Under the pieces are notes generated by a model, which was not told the DNA's origin, ran no database searches, and saw only the letters and a list, made by a program, of their open reading frames with translations. From Theristus sp. LFF4_11 (lineage: Eukaryota > Nematoda > Chromadorea > Monhysterida > Xyalidae), in NCBI GenBank assembly GCA_030248135.1, contig JASANC010005298.1, forward strand, positions 62,001-126,000: a stretch of 64,000 nt of DNA, given 5' to 3'. The position numbers and the translations under genes were made by a program. Shown one piece after another: positions 23,490 through 34,407 of the stretch; position 1 is the first letter of the stretch; the number at the start of each line of letters is the position of its first letter.

Positions 23490-23700
23490 TCATTATTAAA
23501 ACAGCTGCATCTGCAGTTCCGGTGCTCCTCCTCCATAACACAGGAAAGAAAAAAATGCAAAAACTAAATTGATCATTTTCACCTTATCAAAAAGGCTTGG
23601 CTTAGGATTAGGATTAGGTTTAGGGTTAGGAACCTACAACGACTCATTACAAGCAACCTCAGATCAAAAATCAAAAAAATCACTTTTAAGAATGTATACA
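23490..23700. repeat. Telomere-like TTAGGA-bearing repeat, copy 1
   Basis: A roughly 210-bp unit containing GGATTAGGATTAGGTTTAGG at 23604-23623, within a run of TTAGGN repeats, followed by AACCTACAACGACTCATT. The same unit is at 41175-41397, a diverged one lies in WDR70 intron 11 (31735-31910), and a TTAGG-rich relative is at 47080-47175. The shared flanks show it is dispersed as a unit and is not just a chromosome-end relic. Confidence 0.85.
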
Positions 23701-25154
23701 AATCCGGGGGGTTGGGGGGGGCATAGTTGTTCCAGAGCCGAGGGGTTGGGGGCAGTACCGTGGGCCCAAAAAAATTTTCGAGGGGGGGGTATGGTACCGT
23801 GGGGGGGGTGCCGACCAAAAAGTGAGGGGGGGGGTCCAACCTATGGTAACGTGGGACCCCCCCCAGGGGGTCCCCATGGGGGGGGGGGTGCATTTTTTTC
23901 AAAATTTTCTGTGGGGGGGTCCACCCCCCCCCCCCCCCCCCATGTAATTTTTTCGCTCAAATTTTCAATGAAAAACGCTAAATTTTGCTGCAAAATCTTT
24001 TAAATAACAATGAAGTTGGTCAATTTATCATATATTCAGCTTATATTATGGTCTTTATATACAAAAAATCATGATTTTCGAAAAAAAAATTTAGGGTGTG
24101 CAGAAAATTTTGGGGGGGGGGGGGGGGGTGTCCGCCAGACAAAATTTCATGGGGGGGGGGGGGGGGGGTGTCGGCCAAATTTTCGAGGGGGGGGGGGTAC
24201 GATGGGGGGGGGGGGGGTGCCCGGTTTTAGGGGGGGTGGCACGGTGCACCGGCCCCCCCCCCACCCGACGGTCTCGGGTGCTCTGGGGGGGTGTACCCCC
24301 CCCCCCCCCCCCCGCCCACGTACTGGTTGGGGGGGGGGCCGATATAGATAGCTGGAGCAAATTTTCTAGATAGATAGATAGCTGGAAAATTTTGGGGGGG
24401 GGCCGCGGGGGGGGCATGTGACTTTGGGGGGGGCGGTCAAAATTTTGAAATTTGATAGATAGATAGCTAAAACGCTAAAAAGCTGTAAAAACAGCAAAAT
24501 AATGCTAAAAATACACTAAAAATCAGGTATAAACGCGTATTTTACCTAAAATTAGCGAAATTTTTAAGAATTACGAGCAAAAATGGTCAATTTTGGTCAA
24601 AAATTGACTTATTTCATGTCTTCGAAGACAAAAATTTTCAGATAGATAGCTGGCTGAAAATTTTTTTCAGATAGATAATAGCTGAGCCAAAAAAACCTGT
24701 TTGATAGAGATAGATTCAAAAAATTTTTGGGGGGGGCCGGCCCCCCCAGGCCCCCCCCCCCTAGAACAACTATGGGGGGTGGGGGGGCACCGTGCCACCC
24801 CCCCCTAAAACCGGGCACCATCGGACCCCCCCCTCGAAAATTTGACCGACACCCCCCACTCCCCCCATGAAATTTTGTCTGGCGGAGACCCCCCCAAATT
24901 TTCCGTACACCCTAAATTTTTTTTCGAAAATCATGATTTTTTGTCTATAAAGTCTATAATATAAGCTGAATATATGATAACTTGACCATCTTCATTGTAA
25001 TTTCAAAGATTTTGCAGCAAAATTTAGCGTTTTTCCTTCAAAATTTAAGCGAAAAAATATCATGGGGGGTGGGGAAGGGGGGGGGGTCCCACGTTACCAT
25101 AGGTTGGACCCCCTCACTTTTTGGTCGGCACCCCCCCCCCCACGGCACCATACC
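23700..25154. repeat. G-block foldback repeat
   Basis: Runs of 6-18 G alternate with AAAATTTT-type palindromes and short conserved words (GTGTCCGCCAGACAAAATTTC, GTGTCGGCCAAATTTTCGA, GGTGGCACGGTGC). The left arm (23700-24430) is G-rich on the plus strand. The right arm (24710-25154) is its inverted, C-rich copy. The centre carries GATAGATAGATAGCTG. Other pieces lie at 41031-41513, 42540-42670, 43628-44069, 44911-45300, 45540-45852, 46120-46240 and 47848-47935. No protein is encoded: apparent frames are proline or glycine runs. Confidence 0.85.
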
Positions 25155-26617
25155 TAGGGTTGTTAAACAAAAATGAAAATTTTTTTTTAAAGTGATTAAA
25201 AAAAAACAAAAATGCAGATTTTTAAAAAAAAAAATTCGAAAAATTTTCCTCTAATATGCTCTGAAAACCTCAATTTTGGCACAATTTTTCGAAAGTTCAA
25301 CAAAAAATTTTCTTTGATTATACCTCGTAAAACCTTTAGCAGATTTTGGGCCGTTTTACCGACTGATTTTAGGCTTCGACAACATCTGCGATGAAGTTTT
25401 TGAGCGTCCCAAAGCTTAGCCTACCATTTCCGATGCAGATAAGGTGACGATTCGCCTCGCAGAGCGTCCGATTGTGCTCGCTGCTCCGTTTGCAAGCGCT
25501 ACGTTGTCTGGTTGCTGCTTCGTGTCGTGTCTAGAGATGTAAGGGTAAAAAAAAAATTTTTTTTTAATTTTTTTTTTAAAAAAAGTAAAAAAAGAGCATT
25601 TTTTTTATTTTTTTTATTAAAAATTTTTGAAATTTTTTCTTTAATGTGCCCTGAAAATGCCGTTTTTGGCATAATTTTTCGAAAGTTCAACAAAAATTTT
25701 CTTTGACTTTACCTTGTCACTTAGTCTTCAACGCTGCAGGTGGTATTCTGGATTGATTTATCGACTGTTTTCAGCCTTGGTGAGTGATGATCGACTCGCG
25801 CATTGAAGTACTTGAGCGTCGCAAAGGCTAGTTCAACAAATTCCGATGTCGCTAAGGTGAGATAGAAGCAGAGAACTCACATTTACGCATCGTTTTTCAG
25901 GATCTCGAAAGGTGGAAATTGCACTGTCTGCCACTGCAAGCGTAACTTCGTTGGTTGCTCGTTGCTGTTTCGCCTCGTGTCGTCAGCATGATCACACCGG
26001 TTTGTTGTGGAACTTGTTTCCATGTTATTTGAGGTGAATTGAGAGGCAAAACACGAGACGTGATGTCGTCGGTGGGAAAATGGGGTCGCCGAAACCAAGT
26101 CTGAAATTTTCACCCTCCTCCCATATGAGTGGGGGTCATATGGTAAGTCGGTGGCTCCTCAGATGGTGATATTCGGACTCCCTGAAAAATTCTGAACAAC
26201 TTTCATTTAAAAAAAAAAATTTAAAATTTTTTTTTTAAAGAAAAAAAATAGAATTTTTTTTTTCTTGACATCTCTAGTCGTGTCGTCGCGACACCATCAG
26301 AAGAATTGATCGAATTTCAAGGCGGTATGTTTGTCTTCACTTTAGCATTAGCTTAGCTGGGGACAATTAGTGACGTTTTGGAGGTCAAAACACAAGAAGA
26401 GGCATGGTGACGGTTTGGAAAAGGGGTAATTGAGGTCACCAAAACAAAATCTGCAAAGTTCCGCCATACGGGAGTCATTCGGGAGGCGCTTGCATATCAT
26501 ATGTGGTTCTTCGGACTCCCTGATTGATTTAGCACAACTTTGATTTTTGAAATTTAAAAAAAAAATTTAAAAAAAAACAAACAAAAATGACGATTTTTGT
26601 TTTTTTTAACAACCCTA
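25155..26617. mobile_element. hAT-like MITE family A, interrupted by family B
   Basis: Terminal repeats TAGGGTTGTTAAAC and its complement GTTTTTTTAACAACCCTA; target duplication ACCATACC on both sides (25147-25154 and 26618-26625). The length without the inner insertion is about 710 bp, matching the intact 721-bp copy at 41598-42318. TAGGG termini plus 8-bp duplications are typical of hAT transposons. There is no transposase frame. Confidence 0.9.
25532..26276. mobile_element. hAT-like MITE family B, nested in family A
   Basis: A 745-bp element with ends TAGAGATGTAAGGG and CTTGACATCTCTA. It is flanked by GTCGTGTC (25524-25531 and 26277-26284). The uninterrupted family A copy at 41598-42318 has a single copy of that octamer at the matching position, proving this is an insertion. 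Confidence 0.92.
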
Positions 26618-26625
26618 ACCATACC

Positions 26626-26896
26626 CCCCCTTCGAAAATTGTTTTGGGCCCACGGTGCTGGTCAATAAACAAAGCCAAAGTACACACGAAATTCTAGGTC
26701 CAGGCCAAAAAATTATCCAAGTCACTTTTTAATCGCATTTTTAAAAAAGTTCTGTTTTTTAATTAAAAAAAATTACTGTACAAAAAAGTTTTAAATTTTA
26801 AAAATCCCGATTTAAAAAAAAGTTGTAAAAAATTCGAACCTAATCGTGTGACATTCTTTCATTTGTCGCCAGAAAGTCGTCATCGCCAAGAAAAAC
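26626..26896. other. G-block remnant and WDR70 upstream region
   Basis: A short G-block piece (26626-26662) is followed by AT-rich sequence. A pyrimidine tract ending TTTGTCGCCAG at 26872 lies 24 bases before the WDR70 ATG. It could be a 3' splice site for a 5' UTR intron or a spliced leader. No TATA box is obvious. Confidence 0.4.
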
Positions 26897-29800
26897 ATGA
26901 TGTCGTCTCCTTGTGCTTCTGCAAGTGGTGACAAAGATCTCACCGTTGGAGACAATGAGTCAGAATCAGAAGTGTCGACGTCGTCGAGCAAAGAGAAATC
27001 GAAGAACAGCGAGAAACGAGCACGTCAGTTTGATTTGGAATCGATGTTCGCGAGCGCGCGGGCGACTGCGATGGAGCACAGCAGACACGCGATGCAGCAG
27101 CAACAGCAAGACCAAGACGACACAACACGGAGACTGCAGGTGGCGGTGGGGTTGCTTTATGTGTGGCTGGCGTGACTTGAACGAATCATGGGACATGGGT
27201 GGATTTTATGCTTTTTATAAAACTTTGATTTGTTCCGAACCTTGATCGTACTTCGTGTATTGTTGGCTGCAACTGAATAAATGAGAAAGTAGAAAGTAGC
27301 ATACACACAGGGTGCAGAGGCAGCAGAACAGAAGACCAAGACATCATAAATGTTAGTTTTAATTTAACGCAAAACTGAATGGGTGGTAATTTTTTTTGTC
27401 CGGACCCGAAGTCGCGCGCAGCACGGGAACACAACATTCGCAATGGTACTCAATGTCGTTAACCGATGAACACTAGCACCAGAATATTAATACATGTATT
27501 AATACGATTTGTCTGTATTATTCAGGACACTGTGCACATCAGTCAGCCAACACGCAGCGGGAGCGGCAATCAGCAAAGTGACGACGACGACGATGATGGA
27601 CTGATTGGGCCACCGATTCCGGGCACGTCTTCTGCGGGCAATAAGGGCAGCGCAACTGATGAAGACAGTGCAGAGGAGGTCAGGCATTGCGTTCGCTTCT
27701 ATCATGCTTCTACGACTGACCATGCGCGCACAGATGGAAGAAAGCAGTTTCATGCGCGACGCCGGTGTCACGATTTTATTTCCCCGCGTTTTTATTTCCC
27801 TTGCCATTTCTCATTTTATTCAAAATTGGTGATGTCCCTTGCCCGAGTCCCTGAGATTCGACCTGGTTGATTGAGCAATTTTGAATTGCCACGCCACTGT
27901 GCACTTGAACCTGCAAAAGAACAAAAAAATTTCTCACTTTGTTTTATGCCAATTTATAAGACGCACGCATCACCGTCGATCGTTTTTTCACAAATGAATT
28001 GCAGCTTATTTGTTGACCTGGTATTGTTTCACAAGTTATTTTTATTGCGATTCACCTGGTACAGGACAGGGGCACATACATAGTCTTGTCCCGGCTTCCG
28101 ATCATGGTCATGCGATTGTGATTCTCACGATCTCACCACAGGGTGCACAGATTCAAAAGCACTCAAAATTTTTGGCTTGCCTACTCATGGTGTCTTACAC
28201 TTCTCTGGTAAGAGTGCACTGCAGAATAAAACTGACTGACTGACTGACTGAGCACTGTTTTTGTCAAGTCGAAATGGATTCTGTATTGGCAGAAACAATG
28301 CGAAAAATTGTAAGCGCTGTTTGAACATCGTAAACCTGGGGTATATGATGAAAGAGCTTGTGCTTCTGCAGGCAGAGCAAGGGCCAAGTGTGCCAGCGCG
28401 TTCGCATGCGACCGCCGCAGATGCAGCGACCGGCGGTGCGGGCGACAGCGGAGTCGAAGACGATGACGAGGCTGAGTACGACGCTTACGAAGTGCGTGCA
28501 CACTGGATGTTGTTCTTGTTCCTTGCTGGTTGTTTCCCAGCGATTGTGTTTTGGATACCTATCTTGCTGAAATACCCTTGACTAAGCAGCAAACGTTTCA
28601 CTTTGTACCCAGGTGTCCGTGGAGCAAGTGGTCCCGGCCGCATGCGAAGCAGCAATCACGCACGGCACTAAACCGGTGAGCGCAGTTACGAATTCGCAGC
28701 ATTTCTCATGATTTTGTGCGAAAAAAGGCTATCTCCAAATTTTTTATATTTTCTGTTTGCAGAGTTTTGTTTACAATTGATTTTTCTGGCATTTTTTAAC
28801 CCCGCACTTCGAAACCAACCGAGCCAGTCCTTGATAGTTTCAAACTGTATATTATCTTTTATTATGATTCAGAAACTCAATGCGCACATAGATAGGTAAA
28901 CATGACCGGGTCGGCTTTTTTGAATTGCCGCATAAAGATTGTAAACTAGTTTCCTTTCTGCGTTTGCAAACTCATTGAGTCGAAGGGTCTAAAAATTGAT
29001 AACACACTATACACAGTAGCGAGCGAATGAGATCCTGAGAGTGCCACGTTTGACTGGCATGTTTGTGTTTCACGTCCACACGGCGCACTGCACAGGTGTC
29101 CGCAATCGGCGTCGACAGTCAATGCTCACGGATGAGCACGGGCGGCTACGACTACGTGGTCAAGCTGTACGAGTTCACAAGCATGGACTCGTCGTTGCGG
29201 CCGTTCCGCGACATTCAGCCGGCCGAATGGTTCGTTTCATGGTCGTTTTTGCGAAAATGAGAATTGATCAACGCTCAAAAATTGATCACCGAGAATTGGA
29301 CACTTTCCAATAAAGGCTGGTGAAGCCTTAGGTGACCTTAAGGCCAATTCATGCGCACAAAATTTATCCGGCACGGCACGTCACGTCTCATTCATGGATT
29401 GGTTGATTTGGTTCTGGCGTGACTGAATAAAACTGAGCCAGAAGGCAAATGGTTGATAAAAACGTGATAAACAAAATACAAAAATGCAACAAACTTGCTG
29501 TGTTGTTTGCAGCCACGTCATCACGAGTCTGTCCTACAGTGCAAATGGTGAGAATCTGCTGGTCGCCAGCGGTAATGGCCAGGTGAGTTTACGTTCGTTT
29601 GCATTTCACTTTTCATTCTCTTGCCCCATTTGCTTGACAAACCGTCGTTTTTTAAAACTAAATAACTGCGTAAATCTACACTACAAGCTTTTACATCAGT
29701 GTGTGAAAACTCAATTGTGGCCAAAGCTGAAGTGTGTAAAATGAAATCATTGAAGGTGAAACTACTGGACCGCAAGGGCACGCAGTGGGGCGAGTGCGTC

Positions 29801-32800
29801 AAGGGTGACCAGTACATCGTGGACATGAAGAACACAAAGGGACACGTCGCCGGGATTGTCGGCGCCGTCTGGCACCCACTGAACAAGGATGAATTCCTGA
29901 CTGCCGCCTCTGATGGGTTCGTTTGTCCGTTTTTCGTCTCTTGTTTTGTTGCAGCTCACCAGATGAAAATCATAAGCAATCAGCTGATTGGCTACCTTTG
30001 AATACAGTGTGCTGATTGGTCCGCACGCAGCGTCCGTGAGTGCATGAATGGGCCTTTATGCAGCAATCATGCGTCACAATTTGCAAAACGCACCTCACCT
30101 CTGTCCAATGTGATTCAGCACCGTTCGCACGTGGTCAACGGGTGATTTCAAGGAAGTGACGAGACTCGTCAACAAGCAGCGAACGTTGATCAAAACGAAG
30201 TCAGCACAGGGCAAACGATGCAACCCGACGTGCTGCGCGTACAGCTGCGATGGCAAATCGATTGTGGCCGGCTGCGATGATGGCAGCTTGCAGATATGGA
30301 AGCAAGCGCGATATGTGCGTTGTTTGCGCACATTAGCTGGCGTTTGTGGGTGGCTTGGGCTAGCAGTTCTCATACATCATGCACGCACTTGTGTTTGTGT
30401 GGCTTGTTGATTTCATATTCTTGTATTGATTGACATCAGTGTGACCAAGCTGCTCGCCCGGTTAAAGTTCGGTTGCCAAAAGTTGGCTCACATTGAACAA
30501 ACACCTGTGCCGCAAACTGTAGTAAGCCCGAAAGTGAGCACTGTGTCGGTCAGACATTCTATCCTCAGTTTTCAAAGGTTTCATAATTGCGAGCGATTGC
30601 GATTATGGTTGCATTGCGGTAACATTCTAATGCGATTTCATAATTGCGTTGTGTGTCCGTTTCAGATCAACCCGTCGCAGTTGGTGCGTGGTGCGCATGG
30701 AGCAGGCGGCGGCATCACGTCGGTCGCAGTCTCCTACGATAATTTGAATCTGCTCTCGCGTGGAAGTATGCCCCGCAGCGTTCCGTTCTCACATCTCGAT
30801 TATCTTTCGTTTTGGTTCTGCGACTATTCTCTTGATGCGGGAAAATGTTGGCTGATTTGAGCTGATTCCGTAGCAGCATTGATAAGAACCTGTATTTGTT
30901 TGCAGTGGACGACACGCTGAAACTGTGGGATCTACGAATGTTCAAGGACCCGCTGCACATGACTGCCAACCTCGATAACATGTTCCCTATGTAGGTTTGC
31001 GTCCGTGCTCTTTCACGGGATCTAACGATGGTTTTTAATGTTTTTTTGTAAATGCACGCGTCTTCGTGAATTTGTATCTAAATTAGACGCAAATTCGACT
31101 GCTCAGAAGTTGCCTCTTTGGACGGTGGTGGCATGCGCATATCGTGTCCGTGTGAAATCAATATGCGCATGTTCTTTGAAGTTGCGTGTCAGCTCGCGCT
31201 GATTGGTTGTAAACAATAAACACGGATCCTGATCAGACCAACCAATCAATATGCTCAATTCAACTCCAACCATTCGCGTGCATGCAGCATCACAAAAGCG
31301 TGTGTATTGTGTTTGTGTCATTGTTTGCCTTTCCCTCGCAGGACCGAGTGCGCGTTCAGTCCGCGCAACGAGCTCTGCGTCACGGGCACCTCTGTCAGCA
31401 AGACTGACCCGGTCGGCCGGCTGTTGTTCTATGAACGCAACAGTTTCCGGCTGGTCTACAAGATCGAATACCCGAACGTCAGCGTCACGCGGGTCGTCTG
31501 GCATCCGAAGACCAATCAGTTGTACGTCGGCCTCAGCGATGGACAGGTCAAGGTCGGTGGAGTGAACCGATCTGTCATGGTCGTCTGGTGATAGCGGTGT
31601 GGTTGGGTGCACACTCACGTGTAGTTTGATGCATGCATTCTGTGTGGAGGTGGAGCAATGCCTGCATCACACTGCACGTGCGTGTGCAATCAGCCAATCA
31701 GCTAATATTAAAAATTAGCCAAGCCGACTATATATACAAGAAGCGCTGCATCCGCTGCATTGTAGTTCCGCTGCTCTGCTCCGTTATGGTGCACGAGCGA
31801 GAAGGTGGAGTTGCAAAATTTTGTTTGCTCCTTTTATCCCTATCGCAAAGGCTTGACTTAGGATTAGAATCAGAAAAACGAACCGTTGCAAGTGATCGAA
31901 AATCCAACAGAACCTATTTTTATCAAGGTCTACTACGACACTGCGCGCAGCACCCGTGGCATTCTGTCGTGCGTGCATCGCGCAAAGAAACGCGAACGAA
32001 AACAAGAGATCATCAGCGAACAAATGATCATTGCACGTTAGTGGATGCGTGTGCAGTGCAGTTTGGTTGAGGCGACGCAAATGTACAAGGTTTCTCGCAC
32101 GTTTTGGTGAAACTGGAGCATGTATTGCAAACGGACACTATCCTCAATGTGGTTGTGTAATCAACGGCCCTGGTTTCGCCCAGTTTTGCCTGAACGCAGA
32201 TGGGAAACGCAATTTAGTTCAATCAAAGTGGGCAATGAACGAAAGAATCTGCATTTGACCTGTCGCAAATGAGATCAGAAAAAAATGCGAACATTATGAC
32301 ACGACATTTGCAATGAATCGGAATGAAGCCAACTCAAATTCGTCCGTAGTGCTAATAAAGTTGTGTGTTTTTGTTTTTTTCAGCGCTCTCCCTTGAGATG
32401 TTCCAGCCGCGTGGCGAAGAGGGCGTCGAGAAGGAGGTGACCGGCTGGCGGATCCGCAAACTGCTGAAGCAACAGCAACGCGACCCAAACAAGAAGTTCC
32501 GCAAGCCGCAGGAAATGCCCATGAGCGGACCAAGTACGTTCCGTTTTTGGGTCGACTTTTTTAGTGCCCTGTTGGGACAATTTGTGAGTAATCAAGGAGC
32601 ACAGACTATGTTTTGGTGCATTGAAGCATAACATGTGTGATGTTCACACACAGCGGAACAACTCAGTTGACAGCTGTGTTGTAACTTGTATGTGACATAA
32701 TCGTTTCCGTCATGCAAAAATTAGAACACAAATATCAGCGCCAGAGTTCTACAGTTTGAAGACAGTGCGCTTGTAACACAGCAATGCTGCACCGCACGCA

Positions 32801-33281
32801 CAACAGTCGCACACACGCGCTGCTGTGACGTCGTGTGTGTGCGTGCGTGCTGGTTTGTGACTGTGCCACACCCACAGTCTAGGGGCATTCTTGAAGCAGT
32901 ATTTAGCGACCGCGTAGCTATATGTTTCAACACAGCTAAGTAAGAGTGCGGAAAAAGTAAGTAACAGTAAGAGTTCACAGCTTTCAGCCAACATCATTCT
33001 CCGTTGCAGGCGTACAAGGCCGCATCGCCGAAGGGCACGGCTCGATCAACTCGTACTTTCTGCGCGAGATCGGCGTGCACCGCAACAAGGAGCTGATGGA
33101 CGACACGGACGTGCGCGGCAGCATCCTGCGGCACGCGAAGGAGGCCGCCGAGAACCCGATGTTCATCGGCAACGTCTACAAGCGCACGCAGCCGCACGTG
33201 ATACTGCAGGAGAAGACCGAGGAGGAGCCGGTCGACAACCAGCTGCAGCCGGTCTACAAAAAGTCAAAAGTGATCGAGTAG
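26897..33281 (+). CDS. WDR70: WD repeat-containing protein 70
   Basis: Fourteen exons: 26897-27139, 27526-27678, 28372-28491, 28613-28675, 29096-29229, 29513-29582, 29756-29916, 30119-30314, 30666-30765, 30906-30990, 31342-31552, 31928-32036, 32384-32533, 33010-33281. All junctions keep phase and give 688 residues; the human protein is 654. The N-terminus has the [17 protein letters not shown] element and an acidic [15 protein letters not shown] stretch. The WD40 propeller spans about residues 190-550 ([65 protein letters not shown]). The C-terminal part keeps [12 protein letters not shown] and [18 protein letters not shown]70 is a nuclear protein linked to CUL4-DDB1 and histone H2B ubiquitylation in DNA repair. 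The first of two tandem ATGs was used; the second is equally possible. Confidence 0.97.
28060..28252 (+). mobile_element. Retroelement-like insert with ACTG tail
   Basis: In WDR70 intron 2, a non-coding stretch ends GCAGAATAAA followed by about six copies of ACTG. A polyadenylation-type hexamer followed by a short tandem tail is the 3' structure of some SINEs and non-LTR elements. It parallels the ends at 43627 and 44910, which have different tail units. The 5' limit is a guess. Confidence 0.45.
31735..31910 (+). repeat. Diverged TTAGGA-bearing repeat in WDR70
   Basis: CTGCATCCGCTGCATTGTAG through AAGGCTTGACTTAGGATTAG aligns with the repeat at 23490 and 41175 but is clearly older. It ends about 17 bases before the acceptor of WDR70 exon 12. 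Confidence 0.6.
32735..32925. repeat. GC-rich hairpin repeat, copy 1
   Basis: Contains ACACACGCGCTGCTGTGACG with inverted GAAGACAGTGCGC and GACTGTGCCAC flanks. Its core matches, in reverse orientation, the repeat at 59165-59335 in Sec16. It lies in the last WDR70 intron. Confidence 0.65.
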
Positions 33282-34407
33282 TGCTGACTGGCGGCGCGCT
33301 TGCGGCTGCACGTATTCATTGCACCGGACAGTCAATCAGCGTGCTTTTTGTTTGGGTTTTCGTGGTGCAACAACATTTATTGCTGCCGTGTGACGAGCGA
33401 GTGATTGGCTGTTGTTTTGTGTCTTTGGCCAATTGTGCAACCACTCAGCTGTGACCTGTGCTTGCACGTGTATAATATTGTTGATTGACTATTTTGTCAG
33501 TTCATTGTGGCAAAAAATAAATGTTTTTGTTCCTCACTATTCTCATTTAACGGAAAACAAGATTTTTAATCATTCATTCGAAACTACCGTGGCTTGTGAA
33601 GCGTGACTTCATGGAAGTTCATTGATGCCAACTGACGCACACACATACGAACAGCAATGTTAGCCATAGCAACGCGTTTTTTGTTCAAATTTGACTTCAG
33701 CTTTTTTTCGACTTCAGTGTCAATGATACTGCTGATTGCGATATTCACGATCGTTTGACATGCATGCAGCGCACATCAAAGGGTATCTTATTGTAAATAT
33801 GACGAAATTGCAAGGCTGACGATTTGTAGAGTCGCAATGGCCTGCATTGCATCACCGTTGGTTTGTCGCGCGGTGTGCCAAATTGGGCGGTTATGTGCAT
33901 ACGGTGGACTAAGTGATTTACTGCACTGAAATGCCGTTTCATTTTGCGGTGTCAGCCCAGTGAAATTTCTTTTGGGTTTGTGTGCAAGATGCTTTATGCT
34001 GCATCAAAAGCTCAATGCAACTGTCTGTCAATTCAGCTGCTTCAACATTCGACTTCACCAGCAGAAAACAAACCACAATACCACACAGCCAACACTGTAG
34101 ACACACAGTGCTGAAATGTTTCATAAAGCGCAGTATCTTCAAATGAAAACAGGATTTTTTCCTCGCCAAATTTTGCAACACAACGTTTTGAATTTTCGAC
34201 AGAAAGTTTTCCGACGAAGATGAACATTGGGGAGCTACAGCACTTCAAAGTTTGTGTCACAAAATGTACGGACAACCCACGTAGATTTGGATGACTGGAT
34301 AATAAATCTACTTGATTTAATTTTTATAGGTACAATTGTATGTACATATTGTTGTTTTCATTTCACCCCATAATACCACAAAACATAAATTGTAACACCA
34401 GAATCAA
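33282..34407. other. Intergenic, nothing recognised
   Basis: Spacer between WDR70 and the TPM-domain gene. It should hold the WDR70 3' UTR. An AATAAA occurs near 33517. No repeat shared with other parts of the window and no extra gene were seen. Confidence 0.4.

Noticed and set aside
23569..24417. Proline-rich and glycine-rich frames on both strands
   Set aside because: They are translations of G- and C-runs in the G-block repeat and do not persist between copies.
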